Part shown: one piece after another, positions 31,601-41,922 of the stretch
Layout of the letters: every line of letters starts with the position of its first letter
How positions within the stretch are numbered: the first letter of the stretch is position 1
NCBI GenBank assembly: GCA_948567375.1
Contig: OX419756.1
Coordinates: forward strand, 43,786,333 to 43,850,332
Direction of reading: 5' to 3'
DNA length: 64,000 nucleotides
DNA from: Lunularia cruciata
Lineage: Eukaryota > Streptophyta > Marchantiopsida > Lunulariales > Lunulariaceae
The notes under the pieces: generated by a model
The model's database searches: none
What the model was told of the DNA's origin: nothing
What the model saw: only the letters and a program-made list of their open reading frames with translations
Position numbers and translations under genes: made by a program

Positions 31601-32839
31601 CTAGATTTTCTAATAACAATTGATACATGTCACCTAATTTAGTTCTATAAGTAGGAGCCATGTGAGTAGCCTTACCATGGTCTTGAAGCCTTCCTCTAAG
31701 TTCCATGCCCATAAGTCCTAAAGCCATGCCAATATGAGCTGTTTTTGTAGGTCCTATGGTCTTAGAGCCCTCTTGCTGGCCCCATGCCCCTAGGAGCCAT
31801 TCTCACTAATCCTCAAGCCATTCTTGTAGCTCTTACAAGACACATTTGTCCTAAACTTCAATTGAGTGTAACTTCTTTTCTAGATATCTATGGAAAACTC
31901 TTGAGAATGCATTTCTAACAAGTGACATGCCTTATTTTCATCTATATTCACAAAGATACAAATTTTAATATTAACTATTTTTTTATTCACTCCCATAAAT
32001 GGAATCCCAAAATGTGAAGATATGTTCCAAACTTACACTTCTATACTCATAGATTATTTATCTTGTACTAATTCTTGTGATAGTTATCATAAAGAGCATT
32101 CTTGTAATAAGCAAACTCACACTTAACACCTCAAACTTCCAAATTCTCAAATTGGTATTGCCTAAAAAATAACCTTGATCTTATGGACTAGGAAAAAATC
32201 ATCCTTTGATTTTATGGCATAGAAAATGTGGAGCAATGGCTGGTTATTGATTTTGTACTAGCAAATTTAGATGATAATGCACCAACTCCAAAATTATTCT
32301 ACCTTGATGCAAGTGTGGCAAGAGTTTTGTCCAACGTGTCCTCCTTGTCAAAGTTAGAAGCATGAACTACGTCACTCTACCAACAAATTTGATGAGTATT
32401 GTAGGAAGTTTGGTGGATAGTGTGTATACTCTTCACAACACCTTCAAGACACCCATCAATTTTACAAGCAATTTTGATGCAAATGTGAAAGCACAATTTG
32501 CATATGCTTAAAAAATTCTCTGTATCACTCATCATCATAGATAAGGATTCCATGATGCCATCTAACATCATGACTAATCTTAATTTTTCTTCTTCAAGAC
32601 CTTGTACCTTTTTACGAACACATTGTTGCCTTTGGAGGCAAGCCTATTCTCTTTTGAGGTAGCTTTTGCCAATGCTTTCTTGTTGTTCCTCATGGTGGTT
32701 GTCAAAGAGCTATGGAGGTAAGCCTCAAGAGCAATAGCCTTTGCACTCATGTCAAATGATTCAAATTCAAGACCAACATGAGAATGTAGCAAGGAGAGGA
32801 AAATATTGTACTTTATTTGCTATGATCTGTAATGACAAG
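31601..32839. other. Spacer between family C repeats, nothing recognised
   Basis: It contains several copies of a CATGCC/GCCATTCT-like phrase near 31680-31820 but no coding motif. If the C repeats are LTRs this would be a short non-coding internal region. Confidence 0.4.
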
Positions 32840-35080
32840 TTTCTCAAGATTTCTTTTTCTAAGTGGTCAATCATTCACCTCCATCTTCTAGGAATAGGAT
32901 CTCATGTTGTCATACTTTTCTTTTCTCTCTTTGTGATCACATGAGATGCCTAATTGTGGAGCTTATAGATAGGAGGTTGTGCATGGAACTATCACCAATA
33001 GTTTGAGCCCACTTATTTGCCCCAATGACTAGAACCTTCTATCCTTATTTCTAATGTTCCTTCTATTAGGTAGGAGAATAAAAGGCAATCTAACCTACAA
33101 TCACAACATGCATTCTTGGGTTATGGGCATCACTTCCACCATCACATGGAGAAATACACAATAATCCTAAGAAAAGGGAATTTAAATGCAATATTTGCAC
33201 ACCAATCTAAGCAAACTAGGCATACAATCAAGCACATGAACCACAAAGAGGATCCAAACACAATCAAATTGACAACAAATCTCCATGATTCTGAAAAGAT
33301 TGTGCATCAAACAAAAAAATTCTATGTCCAAGACTTGTCCTCAATCTGTACTTCAAGTGTTGCTTCTAAGAGTTGGACTTTTATGTTTTTTGTTTGGAAA
33401 TATCTTTGATACTAAAATAGAGATACTTTACTCTCTATAACTTTGGTCAAATGGTTTAGAGCTCAATGGAAAGCATGTGAGATAAAATTTCCAATGGTAT
33501 AAGGCAAGTTACCATTTGACTACTTTAGCTCTTGTGACATTCTCTTGAACTTGGTTTAGTGTTTGTAGTTCAAATATCAAATCCTTATTAAGGATCTAAC
33601 TTTAATTCTTGGCAAAATCTCACCAAATTTTTTATCCAAAGGTTCAGATAAATCCTCAAGAACTATTCACCAAACTGAAATCATCAACTTGATCCCAAAT
33701 GAGAGTAGTGTCATTCAATTGGAGTTGGAAATAGAGTAAATTTTGAGAGCCTATGATAGTATTTGGAATACAAATTGTTGCATCAGATTAGATTTCTCCA
33801 TAAATCTTGAGCCAACCAAATTTTACCCAATAGTTGGTTGTACTTCTATCTAAATCTATATGAAATTTGGAATTTTAACTCACCTCCAATCTCTAGATAT
33901 GGATCAATTCCCAAGTTGGGCATAACTTTTTAGCTCCACAAACCCAAATATATACTTGACCAAAGACCTTGAATTCTTTATTTGAAGAATTCACATGAAA
34001 CCTTTACATAAATATAAGACTAAACACCAAAACTATTGGAAATTTTCTTGGCCAGATTCAAACTAGAGCTTGAGAAGTGACCAAATCCCCAAACCTGATT
34101 AATCTTCTTCCAAACGTTGATTACCTATACTCCAACTTGAACTGATCAGATAAAATTCTGAATTAAATCAAACTTATAATTTCTTAATCATATCACCATC
34201 ACCATTCTATCTACTCTTCCACCTTCTAGATAGATCATCAAAACATATGAAACAACTCTCAAAATCCTCAAATTTGTGACCCTGGGTATGAATTTGACCA
34301 CCATTTGCTTCAATTATCATATTGCACTTAGATTTCAATCAAATTTACTTTCTTCTTGTTTCCAAACCATATCCTATTAGCCTCTCTTTCCAATTGTGGT
34401 ATTTTCTCTCCAAGTGGCTTTATTGGACTCCCTCAAAACATCAAAAACCTCCCAAATTCTCCTATTGGGATTCAATTCTTGCTATCTTGTCCCTTAGCAT
34501 TATGCTTTTTGACACATGGACCTTACAAATCCACCTTGAAGCCCTTGAATGAAATTGAGTACTTTTCCTTCAACAAAAGCATATTAATTTTCAAGTCCCA
34601 AACTTGTCTATAAGTAAGCATAAGAAGGACAATAAGACTTGGAGTTTTTGTCATTAATGTGATAAACATAGGCCCAAAATATGCTACCATTCCAGCTCGA
34701 AAGTGATCATGGTGCAAAATCTGAAGCTTGATGAGAAAGGGATCTGGCAATGCCAAATCTAGATCTAGAGCATAGAATATCTCTTTTTCCAACTCCTCCT
34801 TTGATGATCTAGTTCTCACACTTTGCTACAAATTTCACTCTTGAAGTCCTTCTCTTGTTCAAGACTATTAAAACTAAACACACCCCATCTATCAAATCTC
34901 CACCACCTTTATCTGTCAAGAGAACATGATCTTAAACCACATGGCCAATCACTTAAATGTACACAGATTCCTCACATGGTAAGAGTTCAACCATGGGATC
35001 CATCATACAATGTACTCCAATAATATGGAAATAAACCACATTAAACTACTCTTTAAGTGGCTACATAAACCACATAATAA
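32840..35080. repeat. Family C long repeat, copy 2 (uninterrupted)
   Basis: This is the uninterrupted partner of 17480-18288 plus 30470-31600, in the same orientation. Divergence is high with many indels. It ends next to the Helitron helicase remnant. Confidence 0.68.
34523..34819 (-). pseudogene. Leader-ORF-like frame in family C repeat
   Basis: This is a 98-codon open frame on the minus strand, without a good ATG. Residues about 28-85 align without gaps to family A leader ORF1: PFLIKLQ against PFHIKVM, then VAYFGPMF against VYHFGAEF, then WDLKINMLLL against WDLTIYILL. About a third of positions are identical by eye. This suggests that family C derives from a retroelement related to A and B, lying on the minus strand. 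A more damaged version exists in copy 1 (31050-31310). Confidence 0.5.
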
Positions 35081-35289
35081 CAACATGGGTGGTATGTTTA
35101 TAGATCTGCTCCAATTTATCTCTTCCCCATAGATTTTAGAGATCACCATACTTACCTCATGCAATGAAGATTATGCCAAGGTTAATGCAACCATTCTAGA
35201 CTAGATTCTTGGGATCTTGGCTACCTATCTAAGCATCAACCAAATTGTATGCAAGAACATCAAGGAGCATATAGCTTTCCCAAATAAGT

Positions 35290-35782
35290 AGCTCCATTCT
35301 ATTGAAATCAATGGTCTTCCTTCCTAATGCACAACCTTATCCTCAAGCATGATGTTATTGTATGTTCATGAGAAGTCTCAACACTACAAAGGGTTTGATA
35401 ATGGAACTAGAATCTGAGTCAAGTTCATGTTCAAGAACACTATCTATTGTGAGATTCTTTGGAGCCAACAAGGAAGAGTGGGTGCTAATCCCATGCTTGA
35501 AGTTATCACTAACAATATCATTTTGATAATAATTCAAAGAAACTAGTTCCCTTTGAACTTGGCATTTGATTTGACCATTATTAAGAGCCAAGGTCAATCT
35601 TTGGACAATATCACCATCTATGTGCACAACCTTATATTTGTGCACAGTCAAGTTTATGTGGTACTCAATTATTCTTGATCATTTGAAGGGTCTGGGTCTT
35701 CATTAAGCTTGGCAATGATCAATCAATCTTGCCCAATGGAAAGTTCACCACCAAGAATATGGTTTACAAGGAGGTTCTTTAA
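35290..35782 (+). pseudogene. Helitron PIF1-like helicase, C-terminal end (decayed)
   Basis: This is the end of a Helitron helicase. Recognisable blocks are SSSMMLLYVHEKSQHYKG followed by FDNGTRI (compare the usual ...LRN...GLCNGTR), FPLNLAFDLTIIKSQGQSLD (the SQGQ helicase motif) and VHSQVYVVL (usual SHGQLYVALSR). The tail TTKNMVYKEVL ends in TAA at 35780-35782, a typical Helitron helicase C-terminus. A few in-frame stops inactivate it. It probably belongs with the Rep half at 14577-17340, which has the same orientation and no overlap in content. Confidence 0.85.
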
Positions 35783-37600
35783 TTCATTTGTAGTTTTAGG
35801 ATCCTTTGTAATACAATACCATGCTATCAATATGAAATTGATTGGGTGTAATATTCTTTTCTCTTGTACAATTTATCTCTCTTGCACCTCCCTATAACTA
35901 CATTTTCCTTGCTAGTGCTTTCAATGATACACTTTGTTTCATCATTTTAAGTGGTTTGCTACAAGTTGCCACTAAAATTTACTACACATAAGCCTTTACT
36001 TCATTTCTTTCTAAGCTACAAAATTTGTTCATGTTGGATCAAGCCTGCACCAATACATTGTACTTGAGGAATGAAATGTCTATGTTTCTCTGCAAAACTA
36101 TTTCCTTGACTTGATTTAACTTAAGAAATCAATAATAGTGCTACCTCAACTTGAAGCTACTTTTGAGACCATTGTCAAAGCTTTTTATATGTTTTGATTC
36201 AAATGTAGATGGGCATTTAAGCAAAAAAAGAGATGATTCATGTAATCAACCAAGCCTCTCTTGGTAAACAGTCTGATCAAATTAGGATGCAACGTTTTGG
36301 TAAGCACCTAACACTTCTCTTCTTTTTTTGAGACATAACAATCCCTTTTGCTAGCCTAAAGGAATCATTTTCAATGTGTCTGTCAATGTGTATAGCATGT
36401 TTGTCATAATGCTATCAAAGTACTAGAATGAGGTAGCCCTTCTAATCATGATTGATCAAGTATTATTGCTAGGGGCATCAAATGTGAGATGTCCATATGT
36501 TTCACCAGAAAGGTTTTGCTAAGTGGAAAAATTGTGAATCATACTCTATGTATATTAGAGAATGTGTAGACCTTCTTGATTATGACCCAAAAAAGGAAGC
36601 ATTACTCTCATGTGGACTGTTTTTTTTGGTATGGATAGAAGAGTTTGGACTGATTGATTAATGATTTACACTTCCAAAAATATTAAGATCAAGTTTGATC
36701 ATGTAATTTGTTTCAATTTATATGAATAAGCAATAAACGTGATATTTTTCATCAAATGTCAAATAAAAAAGAGGCTTCATAGCTTTAAGGATATTATCAT
36801 AAAATGCTCTAGAAGTGATGACCTTTTTCCTTGTTGTTGTCATTCATATGTACATTGCTACACAACATACAATATAGAAGCACAACTCACACATAAGGTG
36901 TACATGAACTCTAAAGTGCCACAATAATTAGTTCAGTTCATACACTCAACTTGGATCAGAAACTCATCTATCAACTCAAGAAAATGCCATCAATGGGCTT
37001 TAATTATGTAGTCAAGCCACACATACAGTAGTTGACACTCATTGGCCTTGGTCTACTATAACCAAGAGCTCAAAGGCTCAATCTCAAAGAAGTGAACTCT
37101 CTAGAGTTGAAAGTATATCTCTTTGGCTTACAATAGAACTCCACCTCTAATGGTGCACTTGGTATCCCATCTGATGGTGCAAATGATGGAATTGACAATA
37201 GTCCCAATGGTGTTAACATGGGATCTAACCAATAGTGAGTAGTCTTTGAGCAACTACAGGTATAACTTTGACTTTGACTAACATTCCAACATTTGAGCAA
37301 ACTAGTTTTGGTATTGCAAATGTTGTGATAATTGTCATGCGTAAACACATTTCTACACAATATATGTTGTTATCAACATTATATATCATAGAAGCACAAC
37401 TCATACAAAATTTATACATGAACTCTAAAATGCCACAACCACTCCCTCTAATTGACGGTTAGGTCCTTCTAACTCTAGATAACCATCTACTCCAAGTATG
37501 TGATCTATTCTATGGTGGGCAAAGATCAAGAGGTTAGGTGCTATTGAGCTCTATCATTAGTTGCATGTCTAAAATCTATATCATATAAGAGTGAACTAAC
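35783..37600. other. AT-rich sequence between Helitron end and family D element
   Basis: No gene is recognised. Two related segments, 36830-36930 and 37355-37445, share AGAAGCACAACTCA and ACATGAACTCTAAA.TGCCACAA and represent an old duplication about 520 bp apart. Part of this region may be the 3' end or LTR of the family D element. Confidence 0.45.
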
Positions 37601-37605
37601 CATAT

Positions 37606-39126
37606 TTCAAATACATCAAGGACATATCCATTATCCTTGAGGAACCAACATGAGAAGAGGAGTCAAACATGCCATATGACATCCTCTTAAATAATTATCA
37701 CACACTAATATAGTAGTAGCTCCACCAAAAGAGCCACATGATATAAATAGCAAGCCTACATGTAAAACTACTAAGCTTAGGTCCATAATGGACATCAATG
37801 TTTGGGAGGTGGCATGGTGCACAATTGTGCACATGATCCTTCCAAACAACAACATCATGTCCTTCCAATATGAGGACTTAGGAAGGCAAAAACTTGAGCA
37901 CTTCCAAGATAGTATGGTTTGTAGTCACATCAAGTGTCATTGGTGTAGTTTATTGTAGAAATACATAATAACTTGGATGAAATCAATGGATCAAGTATAT
38001 ATAGCATCTCCCTCAAATAGTAGCATAGTGTAAAGTATCCCTATGTTGAACAATTGCTAAGTTCTTTGAGGCCATCAACATCATTCTCTAAAAGATCTTT
38101 ACTTGTTGATCACTCATCCATATATCAAGATCATCTAAGTCCAAAATTATAAGAACATTGCAACAAAAGGCTATAATTATATTTGGATCTCATCAATAGA
38201 TTAGAAAGTAACAAGAGAAGGATGCTAAGGAGGCTTATTGGCCAACCAAGATAATTAGAGATCCCAATCTCCCAAGTGGATTCTCTACAAACTATACTTA
38301 TGTAATCCTCTTTTCATCGTCTGAACCACTCTCTTTGCTAAGCCATTTGCCTCAAGGTGATCTCAAGAGGTAGTACAATGATCAATGAAGGTCTTGTCAC
38401 ACAAGACTTGAAACTCTTCTAAGAACTCTCTACCCCAATTAGTCAAGACCTCAATTATGTGACAAAATGACTGAGAATCTGATCCAAGAACAAGTAAGTT
38501 TTCCTTTCACTAGACTTCTCAAGAAGTGCCTACAACTCAATCCACTTAGAGAAGTGCTCTACCATAACCAAAACATATTACTGATGTCTCACAAACAGTG
38601 ATAAAGGTCTAGTAAAGTAGCCAAGGTATCACCCATTAAGTATCATGAGGTTGGGCTACTCCAAGAGTAGCCCAACCTCATGATACTTAATGGGTGTAAA
38701 TTTGGTGTAGGAGCATTAAATGATATTCTAATTGGGTCATAAATCATAGATAACTACTATATATTGGTCTACATACCATGCCACCAATAATAAATTTAAA
38801 ATAAGTTATATGTTTCCTTTACTCCAAAATATCTTGACTCCTCATGAGCATGTTGTACCAATTGGGTCTCTAAGATAGAAAGGGTCCTACTTGCATCCTA
38901 TCATCCTCCCATATCCAAAAAATATGCCTGCTCTCTAATCGAAACCACATGGCTTGCTAAAGGACATACTTTCTCTCCTTGGCACCAACTATGCTACTAA
39001 CAATACCAATGCAAAGATAATCTATCACTAAGATATAATCATGAATGTGTTGTTGACCAATACCAATATCTCCACTTTTGGATTCAATATCTTGACAACT
39101 CTTTTTATCTAGAATGCGAAAGACAT
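37606..39126 (-). pseudogene. Family D integrase with C-terminal PHD finger (broken)
   Basis: Read right to left, LVQHAHEESRYFGVKETY is the zinc-binding start of integrase. FNAPTPNLHPLSIMRLGYSW and YVLVMVEHFSKWIEL (about 38530-38570) follow, then EVLTNWGREFLEEFQVLCD with the second Asp position altered, then DHLEANGLAKRVVQTMKRG near 38300-38365, where the catalytic Glu position reads Lys or is ambiguous. The tail has VWKDHVHNCAPCHLPNID (about 37795-37850). It is followed by a PHD zinc finger at 37613-37750: SCG...VCDNYLRGCHMACLTP, then LVPQG, stop, WICP, stop, C. The first Cys of the finger is mutated. A 31-bp inverted repeat disrupts it at 38630-38696. It is truncated at 39126 by B-2. Confidence 0.8.
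38630..38696. repeat. Perfect 31-bp inverted repeat, 5-nt loop, inside the integrase
   Basis: Arms 38630-38660 and 38666-38696 are exactly complementary around CCAAG. The right arm encodes the expected integrase residues PLSIMRLGYSW on the minus strand; the left arm is its inverted copy and replaces or displaces normal coding sequence. Confidence 0.92.
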
Positions 39127-39575
39127 TGTAACAATATGGAGTTTATTGATGAGTTAGTCAAAGAGACTAACAAAGTGGCAAATAGGCCAAATTAGCCAAG
39201 AATTATAAGAATATTCTAGAAGTATCTAGAAACTACTTGGTACCTTCCAATTATTGGATAATGTGCATGCCAATTGGTTACTTCTAAGAGGAAGCTTTTT
39301 GGGAAGCTTCATAGCTAGCTTAGCTTGCACACCAAATAGGTGGTTTGTAGAAGGAAGCTTCTTGGGAAGTTCCTAACTAGCTTAGCTTGCATATTAAGTA
39401 GATAGTTTCCAAAAGGAAACTTCTTGAGAAGCTTCTCAAGAGCCTTGTATGCTTCCTTATAAATATCAAAGCCTAAGCTCATGCTAGGCATTTGGAGTTT
39501 CCATCATTCAAGAATCCCAATGTGATTTTTCTCTTCAATCTTCCATTCTCTTATGTCTTTCCTCCGTCTTTTACA
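39127..39575 (+). repeat. B-2 5' LTR
   Basis: It is 449 bp, TGTAACAATATGG to CTTTTACA. It has GAAGCTTC blocks and a TATA-like TATAAATA near 39460. Confidence 0.9.
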
Positions 39576-39815
39576 TTGGTATTAAAGCAAGAATAGGATG
39601 CAACCACCAAACCACTAGGATTTGTGTGTCCATATACTACCCAAGAATCATTTTACATAGTTCACCTTCTCACACTTTGGGTAGAATTTATTGAATATGA
39701 TCACCTTGTTCGATGAACCCTTGGTACTTCTAATTATAACTTATGGAAAATAGTGGACATGTTGCATCCACATGTAACTTAAATAAATTGTAGGTAATTT
39801 GATAGAGTAGTAGCC

Positions 39816-41169
39816 ATGGTGGCAATGCCCAAAGTTACCATTACCATGCAAAAAAAAATCTAGCACCTTACTTGATTGTTGGAAAAACAAGATCATCAAT
39901 GACAAGAGCATGTAGAGAGAGCATCATGTTGAGAAGGAGAAGGGAAAATTTGATTTCCAAAGCCCAAGGTATTTGAAGGCAAGAACCTTCCTAACATAGT
40001 GGAGATTTTTGTACTTAATTATGAATGATATTTGAAGCTACAAATCTTAAAGATGAATAGACATAAATTCTCTTGGCTTCAAGCTAATTTGATGGAGTGG
40101 CAAAACTATAATGGAAATTCCAAGTGAAGTGAGCTAAATAGTAGTTTGTTGTGTCAATCTCAACATGGAAAGAATTCAAGAGTGCAATAATTGGGTAATT
40201 CCAAGCCATAAATACCACACAAGTTGCATGAGTTAGGTTGGTAGAATTAAAGTAGATTGGTTTTGCAAGAAGTTACAACATTCAATTCCATAACACCATA
40301 ATGCAAATTCTAGATATACTAGAAGGTGGAGCTTTGGATCAATTTTTGAGGGGCTTGATGTCATACACCAAATTGGAAGTGACCATGTGAGAGCCCAAAC
40401 ACCTAGAGGAAGCCATGTAAATTGGGTGACAGCTTTGATTCCTTGGTTGCAACAACTTGGTCTTGACCTTCACCTTCACAAAACTTATCCACACACTACA
40501 TACATGTGGAGAAGCTGGCACCAATGGAGATTGATGCCATCTAATGGCCACTTGGTCCAATATAGAGGAAAAGATTGCAACAAAATGATGATTACTTTGA
40601 TTATTGCCAAATTGTGCATCATATTGCTGAAAGTATACTCAAGAATGGATGACTCCAACAATTGTCCAAACGGAGTTCACGGAGCATGATGATCAAGGAA
40701 ACAAGGAATTCCAATATGAGAACTCAAGCCACCTATTGGGAATTTGATTAGTTCTAATAGGATTAAAGGCTCAACTTATGTAAGTTTACTTCACTTGCAA
40801 GGTATGATATTTGATCATGGTTGTAGGATTTTAGTTGATTTTGGAAATTCAAAGAATTGCATGTATATGCAATTAGCAAAGGAATTAGGTATTTCTATTA
40901 AGATAGTAATTGGAAGTAGATTGATGATGGCAGATGGTAAAAAGGGTTTTTCATTTTGTATCTTGCATTCTATTATGTTCAGGATTAGGATTAGGAAAGA
41001 GTATTTAGAATGTATGAGGTTTGTAGTGGCATCTCTACACTATGATATCATTTTAGGTTTGCTTTGGCTTGAACATCATAAGATTCAATTTGATTGGACC
41101 CAATAAAAAATTCAAGTACAACACCAAGGTAAGAACTACCGATTAGGTTATCTTGCATCTTTGACTAAG
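39816..41169 (+). pseudogene. gag-pol: B-2 gag and protease (broken)
   Basis: Gag remnants parallel B-1 (PKVFEGKNL in part, ...LDQFLRGL). The zinc knuckle is lost. The protease frame is the best preserved part (40744-41106): LQGMIFDHGC, then RILVDFGNSKNCM with the active-site Asp at 40837-40839, then SLHYDIILGLLWLEH. Gag and protease seem to be one reading frame. It is cut by A-3 at 41169; the protein continues at 47785. Confidence 0.78.
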
Positions 41170-41909
41170 TGTAATATTCCGAGGACAAGAGAAGAGAGAA
41201 AACACAGATTGCACACTCAAACATTCGATGCCCCAAGGGAGCATCTTCTCTTTATTATATAGACAAAGAGGATCTCCTCCAAGGAAGCTCCACCATAGGA
41301 TTAGGGACACAGATAGGTGACATGTCAGCAAGCTCCACCCTTGGATTACTTACTTGGATGGGTGACCTGTCTGGTCTAGGTCCTATCTGGTTGGTCAAAT
41401 GAGCTTTGACCGGAGGGAATCTTTTAGGGAATCTTCTTGTAGGAATCTCACAATCACATGAGTAAGGTACCGTTGGAAAGCTCTCGATGAGACAAACTAA
41501 GGTGAGGGAAGGCCAGCCTTTCCTTCGTTTGGGGGGGGGGATCCGCACATTTTTGAGGCCTAATTCATCCGTTTACGCCTCCAAAATTGCCTTCAAAGAT
41601 TTCAGGCATATTTCGGTTCCTACTCTATTAGTAGAAGTCCTCTTTTGGTGATACCTCTTTTTGATCTGTTTAGTCCATCATGTGTAACATCCTTCTAGAT
41701 GTTACCAAACCAATTCTCACCTTTAAATCATATGTCTAGCTATTGGTTCTAAGGTTCTCAAGTCTATTTCGGTTTCTGCACTATTAGTAGAAGTACTCTT
41801 TTGGTGATACTTCTATCTGATCTATTTTGACCATCATGTATAACATCATTCTAGATGTTACCAAACCGAATTTCACATCTAGATCATATGGCTAACCCTT
41901 GGTATTACA
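41170..41909 (-). repeat. A-3 left LTR (3' LTR)
   Basis: It is 740 bp from TGTAATATTCC to GGTATTACA, with a ten-G run at 41531-41540. Confidence 0.95.
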
Positions 41910-41922
41910 AACCTCTCTCCTT

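Noticed and set aside
35355-35651. 98-codon minus-strand frame
   Set aside because: The plus strand over the same bases carries conserved Helitron helicase motifs, so this frame is antisense shadow.
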